Notes under the pieces: generated by a model | Seen by the model: the letters and a program-made list of their open reading frames with translations, nothing else | The model's database searches: none | Told to the model about the DNA's origin: nothing | Shown here: positions 12,023 through 23,750 of the stretch, piece after piece | Layout of the letters: every line of letters begins with the position of its first letter | How positions within the stretch are numbered: the stretch's first letter is position 1 | Program-made: the position numbers and the translations under genes | Source: Hydra vulgaris | Taxonomy: Eukaryota > Cnidaria > Hydrozoa > Anthoathecata > Hydridae | Assembly: GCF_038396675.1 (NCBI RefSeq) | Contig: NC_088929.1 | Span: forward strand, 34,293,501 to 34,357,500 | Direction of reading: 5' to 3' | Length of the DNA stretch: 64,000 nt

Positions 12023-13136
12023 TAGTGAACGGAAACTTTCGGCTTCGGCCGAAACCGAAACCGAAATTTCTGCTTCAATAATTTTTTTACTTTTCCTGTT
12101 TCGACCGAAGTTTCGGTTCAAACCGCAACCGAAATGGGTCGAAACTTTTATAAGATTTTTTTTTAAGTTTTAATTTAGAGTGGGATCATGACGGTTTCCT
12201 AATTGTAATCGTTTGTTAGTAAATCAATTTTTAATTATAACAATTGTAGAAATTTGAATTGAAATCACGTTACATAATAGTTTTAAATTACTATTCTCAA
12301 AATCATTCTTAAAATGAATTAACATTTAAGTAAAGCAACCCAAACCAATAGTTTCATCAAAAGTTTCTCAGTACTAAATTTTACAATGGAAAATAATCGA
12401 TAAAAAACTGGTTTAAGGAATCATTTTACCGTGACAGGTAGTGATTTCAAACACGGAACTTGCAATATCTGCAATTTGAAAGTATCTCGTGGATCACACA
12501 AGCTAAAATTTCAATCACTTAGCGGACTTTCATCACATTTAAGAAGTCATTTACTCTAAAAAATCTCCTAACTGAAAAAGCAATACTCACAACTTCCGGC
12601 AGTCCTGAAAATATACCAACTTCAGATCAAGTTGAGCCTATTACAATTAAAAAAAGAACAATACCCTTATTTGACACCAGAACAAAACAACAGAGGGCTG
12701 AAATGTTGCAATTTGCAATGCATGGTTGGGTTGACAAAATCTCAAAAAGTGATTCAAACTCCGAAGAAGGTCTGAAGTTTCATAGATTTATATTAGAAAA
12801 CAACATTAAAAGCAAAGTTTGGTTTGGCAAAAGTAGCAAAGAGATTCCTACGACCTCGACCAACAAAAACATGAACAAAAAAACGTATTCCGCAGAGAAA
12901 ATACTTCAATTATTACCTTTAATTATTGAAATTATAGTTTTTATCAAACTATGTTTCATGGTGATTGCTTAGATATATGTAAAATAGTTTTTTTTGCTTT
13001 AATTCGGTGATCATAAAAGGTTCAGGGATTTTAAACATTCTTTTTCAAATTTCGGCCGAAATTTCGGTTTCGGCTACTGAACCGAAATTTTGGTACTTTC
13101 GGTTTCGGCTCAAATTTCGGTTTCGGTCGATCACTA
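12023..13136 (+). mobile_element. hAT transposon (inner), nested, TSD ATCATAAC
   Basis: ATCATAAC is duplicated at 12015-12022 and 13137-13144. The ends are TAGTGAACGG and, inverted, TAGTGATCGAC. Subterminal arrays of TTTCGG/CCGAAA repeats (12030-12140 and 13040-13130) are likely transposase-binding repeats, as in other hAT elements. The interior holds only the N-terminal part of a transposase. Confidence 0.9.
12386..12971 (+). pseudogene. hAT transposase N-terminus with BED zinc finger, truncated
   Basis: Starting near ATG 12386, the frame (with stops) encodes a BED-type finger: GTCNICNLKVSRGSHK followed by LSGLSSHLRSHL. This gives the C-x2-C and H-x3-H ligands. An open frame at 12703-12972 continues as the usual linker (MLQFAMHGWVDKISKSDSNS). 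The RNase H-like catalytic core and the C-terminal dimerisation domain are missing. It belongs to the inner hAT element. Confidence 0.7.
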
Positions 13137-13214
13137 ATCATAACTTCGGTAGTGACTGGTTATTAATACCGACCAGAATATAATACCGGCTTTTCTCACT
13201 ACCGTAATCCCTTA

Positions 13215-14649
13215 CTCGTTAGTATAAAATATATAATATGTCCCTAAAATAATATATCTATGCGTCCAAGTAATTATCACAAAAACAAATGTTAATAAAA
13301 TAAAGTAAATGTATATAAGTTAAGATAAAAGATTTCTTAAGAGTATTAGTAATAAAACAAATTCAAACTTAAAAGTATATAAGAATGTTTTTAATAAGGA
13401 AAAGAATTTTTTTTAATTTTCATTTAAATAAGAAAAATTTCCATTCTTGAGAAAAATCAAAATGTTTTAATACTACTTTGTTCCATAAAAATGCTCCTCT
13501 AAATGAAATACAAAACTAATCAAATTAGTCTTGAAAACTGATTGAAAAATAAATAAAACTGAGGGGTATTAAACCATTTAAGCATTTTAGATGCGCGATA
13601 CAAAATTTTTTTTTTGAAATAAAAACATTTGTCCTATAAAAATAGAAAAGAATGTTTACAGAATCGGAAAAAAAAGTTATAAGGGTTACAAATGGGGCAA
13701 AGGTTAAAAATCAGGGGGTCTAAGCTCAATTAATCATTTTGGATACCCATTCAAAAAATATATATAACTTTAATTTCAAATAATAAAAAAAAGTTTAATG
13801 CAATAAAAATGTTCAAAAATTCTGTTGAATTATCTGCCATATTATTATATGGCAGATAATTCAACAGAATTTGAATACTTTTTTATCCTTCTTTAGAGCA
13901 TTATGTAAAAGGAAACACGAAATAAAACTCTTCTTCCAATAAAAGTACAAATAAAATACGATATATACAAATAAAAATACAAATAAAAGTACGAAACAAA
14001 ACTCTTCTTCCAATAAAAGCAACAGAGGCGCTCTTGATGTTGATTATACTTTTCCACTTGTTTAAATTTTTTCCATGTAGGTTTGAATTTAGAATGAAGC
14101 CTTCATACTGTTCAGCAAACTGACTCTAAACAGTTTAGAAAATTTGGTTGATAGAAATCTTGGGTAAATAGAAAGAAGTTTTTTAATTTAGCAAATGCTA
14201 ATTTATACTCAGTTGCAAGAGTTTGACTTAAACAAGAGTCTTTATCTATAGCTCATACGCTGAACAATAGGTTTAAGTTGAGAAAACTGAGAAGTAAAGG
14301 CGTATTAAAAGGTTTCTATCTACCAAAGACAGTTTGCTAAACAGACCTTATTCTCAATTAAAACCTACATGGAATATATTTTGCCCGATTCTAACGATTC
14401 AGGGCTTTTCCTATTGTTACAAAACATATCTTCTTGAAAAAAAAAGGTTTGGTTTGAGTGAAACGACTAGAATCACTCAAATTACATGTTGCATTGAAAT
14501 TCATTATAATGTTAACAATTAATACAAAATTTTACATAGTTGTCTAAAAATAACTTAAATTATTTTTTAAACAACAGGTTACTGAGCCAACTCTTAACCA
14601 ACCTTACTAAACGTACAGAAAGTTTAGTAACGTCGGTTCAGTAACTCCG
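13215..14649. other. Non-coding stretch with hairpins and short repeats
   Basis: No gene is seen. A duplicated phrase AAACTCTTCTTCCAATAAAAG occurs near 13925 and 14000. A degenerate inverted repeat pairs about 14070-14120 (TTCCATGTAGGTTT...) with about 14325-14375 and encloses about 200 bp, so it could be an old foldback MITE. Confidence 0.55.
13817..13872. repeat. Hairpin, 26-bp perfect arms, 4-nt loop
   Basis: The arm at 13817-13842 (starting AAATTCTGTTGAATTATCTG) is followed after TATT by its exact reverse complement at 13847-13872. It would form a stable cruciform or RNA hairpin. Confidence 0.97.
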
Positions 14650-17048
14650 TTCAGTAACATTATCCAGATTAAATTCAATAAATTGCAGAAAAATTTAATG
14701 TCTTTTTCATAAATATAGGGAAACAACTACCCGGTGCAATTCCTGAGGGAAAAGAATCATTTGAATCTTTCTCGAAAAAATCAGATTCCTTCATGGATGA
14801 ATCGGAGCTTTCAGATGATGAACTTTGGCAAGCGATTAGTAGGCTGAAAACAAATAAGAGTGCAGGACTGGATGAAAATAACCCTAATGTTGTAAAAGCA
14901 GTCTCATATATTATAGAGAAACCTCTTTTCATAATTTTTACTCTTTTTCTAAAAGACGACATTTTTCCTGACCAAATTAGCAAAAATAATTCCGATATAC
15001 AAAAGCGGTGATGATTCGATTAAATCTAACTATAGACAAATATCCATACTTTCCTGTTTTTTTTTAAAATACTAGAGTGTATTATGCATAACAGACTGTA
15101 CAATTATCGTGAAAAAAATAATATTCTTTATCATAAACAGTTTAGTTTTCACAAAAACCATTCCACGGACATGCAATAATTGATCTTGCGAATCAAATTT
15201 TGAATGGTTTTGAAAACAATAGTCACACACTCGGAATTTTTCTAGACCGATCTTAAGCATTTGATACTGTCAACCACAACATTTTTATCTATAAACTACG
15301 CAATTATAGAATAGTTCACTCTAACTTATGTGGCTGCGATGTTATCAAGAAAATTGTAAACAAGGAGTACTACACGATTTTACATGCACACGATTTTAAT
15401 CAGTAAGTTGCGGTGTTATACAAAGATCAATACTTGGACCTTTGCTGTTTTTAATTTATACAAATGTTGAAAATATGAAAAAAAAAAAAAATCTATTGAT
15501 TTATTTAAAAGAACTATAAAAAAAACGCTTATTAATTTAAACAATACATTTATATTAATATATTACGGATTGTATTGAATATGTATACGTATATATACCG
15601 ATTTGAAAATTTTTTTATATTTGCGTTAAAATATGTTATTTTATAACTTACGTTATAGTAACGTATATAGTACGTTATTTTTATATTTACATTATATTAC
15701 CATACGTACATATACCGATTTGTAATTTTTTTTTTTTTAATTCTTTCTTTTTTGCAAACTTTAAAATTTTTTTTAAACTTTTTAATTTAAGTCAAATTTC
15801 TCAGACTTTTTCCTTCTATTTTGTTGACATAATTAATGGACATATCCTACCTAGGTTTAAAATTAAATACAGTAGTATTATGAAAGAGTAACTTTACAAA
15901 ACATAATTTTGGTTACATTTCGCAGTTTTTTTTTTAATATTGAATACAAAATTCATAATATTTTTTCAGGATTCAGAAAAAAATGGCTTACCTACTTTAA
16001 AGAGTACCATATGGATCAATTATAGGCCCTCTCTTATTCTTAGTTTATATAAACGACTTAAGTCACGCATCAGTCAAATTAAACCCAATTAAGTTTGCAG
16101 ATAATGCAAATTTCTTTCTTTCCAACTATAGTACCAAACAACTTTATGCTGACATGAACTTTAAATTAAGTAAGATAAATGATTGATTTACAGCAACAAA
16201 ATTCTCATTAAACGTCAAAAAAAACTTATTATACATTACTTTATATAAAGTCGCAAGAATTAAATCTTTCCCTTAAATTTCCAGATCTATTTTTAAATAA
16301 TAAAGAAATAAAACACGAAGACACTATAAAGTTCTTCGGAATACTTATTGACAAGCATTTATCTTGGTTTACCCATATTAAATATTTACCATTATAAGTT
16401 AGTAAAACCATTAGTATGATCTACCGAGTTTGTCCTTATGTTAATATGCTATGTCTTATTTAACTTCTCTTTAATTCAATGTTTTATTAAGTATGCCAAT
16501 ATTACATGGGGTAGCACGCAACCAAACAAAACTTAGACAGAGTTCAAAAACATTTGTGTAGAATTATATACGGGAAAAAATAAAGGGAGCACACTGAACC
16601 CTTAATGAGAGACATGAAAATGATGAATGTTTATGAAATAAATATTTCTCAACACCTAATTTTCATGTAAAAATATACAAATAACCTCACTCCAGCTAAT
16701 TTTATTTATAAGTTTAAAAAAAAAAAAGAAAAGTATTTCCTAAAAACAAATCAATCAAGTTTCTTTAAATTGCCAAAGAAATTACAAAAAATATACAAAG
16801 TTTTCAATAGCATTTCGAGGACCTAAGATATGGAATTATTTTCAAAAAAAGAAAATGCAAAAAAAGATATGGTAAAATCATTAAACTCATTTAAGTTTCA
16901 AGCAAAAAAACACTTTCTGAGTTCTGAGGGGAATAATTTATTATTATTCGATGAACCCATATCTTCTTTGAGCCTCGGTCTGTTTTTTAAACTGTCTTAT
17001 TTGTTTATATTTGTTTACGTGAATCTCTTATGTAACTTATTTTCTTAA
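14650..17048 (+). pseudogene. Degraded non-LTR retrotransposon reverse transcriptase (+)
   Basis: Plus-strand pieces in the order of a LINE ORF2: FNVFFINIGKQLPG (about 14690), ISRLKTNKSAGLDENNPNVV (about 14840-14895), PIYKSGDDSIKSNYRQISIL (about 14995-15050), HKQFSFHKNHSTD (about 15133), GSIIGPLLFLVYINDL (about 16014-16060), KFADNANFF (about 16090-16120, in the place of FADD) and the C-terminal FRGPKIWN box (about 16815-16840). Many stops and frameshifts break it, and 15470-15960 looks like an insertion or strongly decayed segment. It is clearly older than the other LINEs in the window. Confidence 0.8.
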
Positions 17049-17389
17049 AGATAAAAAATAAAAAACAAAAAACTTAAATAGTTTATTACTTTTTATGTTA
17101 CATATTACATGACTCCAACATTTGGTAACATTAGAAATAGAAAAAAATCATTAACTTCTATAATTGTACATGGTAACCATGAGCGAAACTAGGTTTTTTC
17201 AAACCGAGACGAGACCGAGACGAGAAGTTAGTACTTCTCGTGAGACCAAGAACGAGACGAGACGAGACAAGAAATTTAACAATTTTTGAAAGCAAATTTA
17301 TTAAAATCCAAGTAAAAAAAAAATGTAAACATGGTTTTGACAAATAGACACAAATGACATTTGTCAAACGTAATCAACTTTTTCAAATA

Positions 17390-18944
17390 TTAATTCAGAA
17401 TTTTTTTGCCAAACTTATCCAACAAGACAATGTTTTCTCTGATTAAGATGATTTGTTCTACTTTTTCTGGGTGTAAGTTGTGTCTGGATGATCGGACGAC
17501 ATTTCCACCTGAGCTAAAAACTCTCTCTGATTTAGTTGAACTTGCTGGAATAGCTAAAATTTGTCTAGCTAATGAAGAGAGTTCTGGCAATGTATTTGAA
17601 TGCAATTTCCACCAATCAAGAATCGGAAAGTCTTTTTTGGCATGAGGGAGATATTCATACTGGCACATTTCGCTCAAAATAGGAATTAGTTCAGATGTTG
17701 GCTCTTGTGTTTCAATTTTGTCATGGATTAAATAAAGAGAATCGGTGACAGTGTTAATTGTTGGAATAGACTCAGCCGACCACGTTTCTGTAGCTTCTTT
17801 AAGTGGTGCCAAAATTTCTACTGCTCCCTCGATTGATTTCCACTGTGATGCACTGATGGTCTTTGAAGAAAAAATATCTTCATTTACACATAAGCTGATA
17901 ATTGCACTCTTTAGATGTAGGACAGAAGCCATGCAATCCAGTTCACTATTCTTGTGAACTGGATTGCATGGCTTTTAGACAGTTACGCCATCTTGTGTCA
18001 ACAGATTGGCGTAACTGTCTAAAATTGATTCCTTGAGCGTCTGATTCTGATTCAAGCAACTAGGCTGCAACTGTTGACTGGTGAGTTAGAGAAGCCAAAT
18101 CTTTGTATGTTAAAGAAGCCAAATCAACGCATCATCCATTCCAGCAGTCATTCCAAATGAGTCTCGAATTGCACATTGCAAAATATGTAAAAAAAAAGTA
18201 TTGGGCAAGGCGCTTTGACAATTTGACTGCAAGTTTCATGTTTCTTGCCTGGTCGTTCACGCAGTACATTGGCAAATCAGCAGGCAAATTTAGTTCTTCT
18301 AAGAAAGAATCCAGCTTTCCTTCAATTAAGATACCTGTGTGTCTGCCTTGGAACTGTTGGACATGGGGTGTCCAGTGATGTAGTCTTCAATTTTCGTCAA
18401 TAGCAAGAAAAGTCCAAGAGATGTAGCTGTCCTGAGCTCTAGAAGTCCAAAGGTCAGAAGTAAGTGCAGCACTTTTTAGATTTGGCGTAACCTCTGTTAT
18501 TATGCTCTTCATTCCAGCTTGAACTTTTCTTGACCAAATTGAATATGTTGTTCTGTGATGAAGGCTCAGTTTAGGGTTTGCAATGTCAAACAATTTCTTG
18601 AAACCTCTTTCTTCGACTGCTGAAAAGGATGCCAGATCAGTGCAAAAGTAATTCAGCATTGCAGAGTCAAACTGTTTTTGAATGGAATTGTCTTTGTCAT
18701 ATTTGGACTTTGTTTCAACCATTTCGACCATGGTTCGTTGTTTCTTCTTAGGAGGAGGAAGAAGAGAGTCTTCAGTTTTTTCAGAATACTCAACGTAATC
18801 TTGGCTGTGTTTTTTTTCGAGGTGACAATGAAGTCCGCTTGTGTTTCCATCTTTAGCTTTCAAATACTTTTTGTACGCCTTGCATTCAGCACCGTCACTT
18901 GTTTTTTGAAAATATCTCCAGATTTTGTTTTTTCTTGGTGACAT
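17390..18944 (-). pseudogene. hAT transposase, interrupted
   Basis: The N-terminus (likely MSPRKNKIWRYF at 18944) has a BED finger in which the second zinc Cys appears replaced (CKAYKKYL), followed by HLEKKH. The first catalytic region reads ALTSDLWTSRAQDSY (about 18420-18460). The middle (about 18020-18386) has several stops. The TRW box is read at about 17988-18003. The C-terminus (17390-17932) is intact, with LARQILAIPASSTKSERVFS and NLHPEKVEQIILIREN, the hAT dimerisation domain. Between TRW and the expected NSELDCMASV a 37-nt insertion (17951-17987) adds a stop and shifts the frame. Inactive. Confidence 0.88.
17926..18023. repeat. Twin abutting hairpins created by a 37-nt templated insertion
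   Basis: The arm 17926-17946 is the exact reverse complement of 17954-17974 (21 bp), and 17974-17990 is the exact reverse complement of 18007-18023 (17 bp). Removing 17951-17987 restores the uninterrupted transposase frame TRW-NSELDC. The insertion is therefore built from inverted copies of the DNA on its two sides. See findings. Confidence 0.95.
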
Positions 18945-19344
18945 TTTTGATCGTTGAAATGAGGCAAGAATATTTCTTTTCAATATGAACAATATGTGTC
19001 AAGTTGAATTCCACTGGTAAACTAATGAAATTAAGTCAAAAGTGCACCATTTTATACAAAAAGTTTTTGTAATTAAAATCTAATTAAAAATATTTAAAAT
19101 TTAATTAAAATTTTTTAATTAGATTTAAAAAAAAAATCTAATTAAAAAATCTAATTAAAATCACGGAGTCAAAATAATAATTAATTTAAAAAACAAATTA
19201 TTAAGCATTTTGTAAATTATAATAATCTTTAATTTGGAAAATAATATAATATACTTCTACTTCTCGCGAGAAATTTCTCGTTTCTCACGAGAAGTCCCAT
19301 TTCTCACGAGAAACGAGAACGAGACGAGATCTCGCTAATGGTTA

Positions 19345-19533
19345 GTACATGGTTTTAATTTTAAGATACTCATACATTTAGGAACGTCTAATTCCTGCTA
19401 TGCCCCGGACGTCATGAAAGCTCTTTGCGGCTCTGTATATGTATTGAGTTCCTCTCAATATACAAAATACTGCTGCGGAAATCATGACCCCCCCCCCCCA
19501 CCCACCCACCCATCTTCTCTATGTTCTATAATT
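19345..19533. repeat. Short spacer with poly-C/CCCA tract
   Basis: A run of about 13 C followed by CCCA repeats (about 19489-19512) lies in otherwise AT-rich DNA. No gene is present. Confidence 0.85.
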
Positions 19534-20308
19534 TTTTTTTTTCTTTTTTAATACATGTTTTATTTTACACATACAAAGTAATTACAAGTTACCAATCACT
19601 GATTGGCATAAGATATACAAATTTAAATCATAAATATAAAGTTCAAAATATACGTGGCAAATAAAAATATAGTTGCTTACAACTTTGAGACATGAATAAA
19701 ATAAATACCAATTACAACAAGATAATAACGTGTAAGTAAAAATAATCCGAGAAATATATCTCTATATTACTCCAATTAAAATAAAAAATACAATGAATAA
19801 AAATAATCTGCTGATTTTTTTGAGGAGAGTTTAGATGTTTCACTATAAGTTAATTTACCACATTTTAAGATAATGTTAGCGTATATGATAAAAACAAAAT
19901 TTGTGTAAGATTGATAAGAAGAAATACTTATTTGTAGTCATAGGAAGCTCGCAGAAGACTTAAGTCAGTCTTGTCATCGAGTACCTATTTCTTAGACGTG
20001 TAATACACATAAAAATCAGTTGCATATGTGGTATATATGTACGTGTTACATATATACCTTGTTATTAATATTATTTTTATTATCGATTTGTATTAAAAGT
20101 TAAGTTACATTTATTTATTTATTCAAATTTAAAAAAATTCCTTACAGTTGTTTAATTTAATTATTGTAGACTTTAGCTTTTTTTTTTGAGAGTGTTCGTT
20201 GTTTAAGTTTAATAGTGATTCGTTTCTGGAAACTAATTTGTTAAATAAATAGGGACCACGATATGTAACTGAGAATTTTGAGAGTCTTGTTGTTTCAAAA
20301 GGTATCTT
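19534..20308 (-). pseudogene. LINE ORF2 C-terminus and 3' UTR (separated from its body at 26535)
   Basis: On the minus strand 20129-20308 encodes KIPFETTRLSKFSVTYRGP and YLFNKLVSRNESLL, the usual end of a CR1-like ORF2, with a stop at 20129. The 3' UTR down to about 19534 includes a CTTAAGTCTTCTGC-like phrase similar to the tail of the LINE at 38101, and ends in a T-run that is a poly(A) on the minus strand. The upstream half of this same LINE lies at 26535-29996. Joining ...GNF at 26535 to KIPFE here regenerates the reading frame, so the two halves were separated by the 20309-26534 insertion. Confidence 0.85.
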
Positions 20309-20320
20309 CCCAGTGAAAAA

Positions 20321-20530
20321 TAAAACCGCGTCCCACATGGGTTCCGCGTGGGTTCCGTGTGGGATTGATGGGATTTATGTGGGACGGATTTTCCCATGTG
20401 GTATCCGTATGGAAATTTGTCACCTTAAACCCATGTGGGTAATCCCACATGGGTTATATGTGGGAACCATATGGTATTTACACACATGGGAAATCCCACG
20501 TGGGTTTCCTGTGGGATTTGCATGGGAATT
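20321..20530. repeat. Left subterminal array of CCCACATGGG palindromes
   Basis: About ten irregularly spaced copies of CCCACATGGG and variants (CCCATGTGG, CCATATGG, CCCACGTGGG), in both orientations since the unit is palindromic. The matching array at the other end lies at 26280-26518. Candidate transposase-binding or regulatory sites of the 6.2-kb element. Confidence 0.85.
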
Positions 20531-21035
20531 AATTTAAAAGCCGAAAACTATAAAAAAAAAATTTAAATCAACATTGCATTGCGTTACGTTTATATTGTGT
20601 GAAAATATTTTATATTAATAAAGAGAATGGCAAGCAAGTATGTAAGTACCACGAATAATTTTTATCTTTCTTTATAGAAATAAGATTAAGATTTGTGCAA
20701 ATAGACGTATTATTAGGATAATATAATAGTTATTTGAATATAGATCTTGAGTAAATTATTTGCAAACAATTAACTGATGCAAGTTGAAATGTTGTCAAAA
20801 ACCAATCTTGCATGCATGGGACACTGCAGTGTCCCACAAAGAAATGCAGGTTTGAAAGTCAAAGAATTCCCAATTTTCTTTATTAAAAAAAAAAAAAAAA
20901 TAGGATGGAGATGGGTTTCTGTAACTTTTTTTATGCTCCAAAACTTTTAACTTTAGATATAATAAGGTCCTTAAGACTTAAGGGACTTACGAACTACATT
21001 GACGAACAAAAACAGGATATTTACAGAAACTTTTT

Positions 21036-21100
21036 AATTTTTAATCTGGAATACCACAGTGTTCTTGAGAATAACACTGTGGTATTCCAGATTAAAAATT
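21036..21100. repeat. Hairpin, 28-bp perfect arms, inside the left inverted-repeat arm
   Basis: Arm 21036-21063 is exactly complementary to 21073-21100, with loop CTTGAGAAT. The sister arm around 23195-23250 has only one copy of this segment, so the second copy here is a secondary inverted duplication. Confidence 0.95.
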
Positions 21101-21294
21101 AAGCCTCTGGGTCCAGTTTTCAAAGTAATATGATCTAAGTAATGTTTAAATAAAATAATATGCTTAAAAATGCATATAGTTATACATATAACTCCTGATA
21201 GTTAACTATATGTATAACAAGTTATACATATAATTTGTTATAAAAACTTATTTTTTAAGGTTATGCTTGAACAAATTAGTACCAATTAAGTAAA

Positions 21295-21603
<309 letters not shown>

Positions 21604-22289
21604 CATTAAAACAATAAAATTGATACAAAATTTCACTTTAAAACGAATACCATTAACATTGTGATGATAATAGCATTAGTATTTATGTATTATTATTATA
21701 CTATAAATAAATAGTTTTTTAATTCATTTTATAAAATAGAGACTGACAACTGCTAATTAATGGAAATAAATACAAATTTTAAAAATCATATAAACTTTAT
21801 TTATTATTATTAAATACTATATTAATGTTAGTCTACAAAGTTAAAATCAATTTAGAGCATTGTTATTAGTTCTTTTGCGATTCGCACTTCCACTTCTGTC
21901 TCTCAAATTTATAAAATAGGTGGTCAAAGCTTGCTCAATAGGTAGGTTCTCAGCATAACAATGCTTTTTTCTTACACTTTCTAAAGAGAAGTATGGCAAA
22001 TTGATTACTTATTTTACCTAAATCGTAGGGTCATCTATGCATAATGATGTCAGATGATGACCCGGTTTATTGAACAACTTCACCCTTTATCAAACTCAGT
22101 CAATTTTTTGCCATCTCCCATTGAAAATGATGTCAGCTTTTGTTATCGTATTATGATGGTATATCTGAATTGTTAATATAATATAAAAAATGCATATACC
22201 ATCAATTTTTTTCTGGTTCAATTATACATTTATTCTCAACAGTACTAAAAGTAAAAAAAAAAAAACATAAATTGTTCTTTCAGATAAGC

Positions 22290-22691
<402 letters not shown>

Positions 22692-23530
22692 TTTACTTTA
22701 TTTACAACACCATTTGAGATACAACAAACCCTTACAGAGCTTACAATAATTCAGTTAAAATTCAATCTGAGTTATTGAAATGTAATAAATTTAACATCAA
22801 TAGAAAAGTAAAGCTGTCATCATTTAAAATGTAAAGAGTGTTGTCAAAATATGTTGATAGTAAAATTAAGTTACTAATAAAATCACGTTCAACAATGATA
22901 AATATTCTTACTGTAGTAAGAATTAGTACTAGTTAACAAATTTGAACAAATAAATATAAAATAGTGAAAAAACAATGAACAAATAAAAACTTGAACTTGA
23001 ACTAAATCTTGAATTTGAATTAATTGGTACTAATTTGTTCAAGCATAACCTTAAAAAATAAGTTTATATAATAAATATTATGTATAACTAGTTATACATA
23101 TAGTTAACTATCAGGAGTTATATGTATAACTGCATGCATTTTAAAGCATTTTTATTTAATTTATATATTACTTTAGATCGTATTACTTTGAATACTGGAC
23201 CCATAGACTTTATTCCCAATTACACTGTGGTACTCCAGATTAAAAATTGAAAAGTTTCTGTAAATATCCTGTTTTTGTTCCTCAATGTACTTCGTAAGTC
23301 CCTAAAGTTTTATGAACCTTATTATATATAAAGTTAAAAGTTTTGGAGCCTAAAAAAAGTTACAGAAACCTCCCTATCTCCCCCCTATTTTAATTTTTAG
23401 TAAAACACAATTTGACTTTCAAATCTGCATTTCTTTGTGGGACACTGCAGTGTCCCATGCATGCATGCTTGGTTTTTGACAAGAACTTGCATCAGTCAAT
23501 TGTTTGCAGATAATATACTCAAGAACTATA

Positions 23531-23578
23531 TTCAAATATCATATGAACATGTTAGAGAATGTTCATATGATATTTGAA
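23531..23578. repeat. Hairpin, 20-bp perfect arms, 8-nt loop
   Basis: TTCAAATATCATATGAACAT at 23531-23550 is inverted at 23559-23578, with loop GTTAGAGA. It sits at the outer edge of the right arm of the large inverted repeat. Confidence 0.95.
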
Positions 23579-23750
23579 CATCACAAATTTAATAATATTG
23601 TTGTGATATGTTATATAAATAATTCCATAATAGATTATGATATGAAAATAAGATAGGATATGAAGGCAATGATCAAAGAATAAATTTACTTAAAGAAATT
23701 TAGATGTTTGTTTATTAGTTTCAGAATATTATATTATGTGTGACCGTGGT

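Larger units (their letters stand above)
10991..13214. mobile_element. hAT transposon (outer) with 8-bp target-site duplication
   Basis: CTCGTTAG occurs immediately outside both ends (10983-10990 and 13215-13222). The ends start TAGGGTATTGCG on the left and, inverted, TAAGGGATTACGG on the right. An 8-bp duplication and TAGGG-type termini are hAT hallmarks. The interior (10991-12022 and 13137-13214) shows no transposase and only ACTACCGAA-type subterminal repeats, so this is a non-autonomous copy. It was later hit by a second hAT at 12023-13136. Confidence 0.85.
17174..19344 (-). mobile_element. hAT transposon with transposase, TSD GTACATGG
   Basis: GTACATGG is duplicated exactly at 17166-17173 and 19345-19352. 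The ends are TAACCATGAGCGAAACT and, inverted, TAACCATTAGCGAGATCT. Both subterminal zones (about 17200-17275 and 19255-19330) are dense in CGAGACGAGA/TCTCG repeats, typical binding sites for hAT transposases. The element is 2171 bp and carries a broken transposase on the minus strand. Confidence 0.93.

Noticed and set aside
14675-14983. 102-codon minus-strand Ser-rich frame
   Set aside because: Antisense shadow of the plus-strand LINE segment carrying AISRLKTNKSAGLDE.
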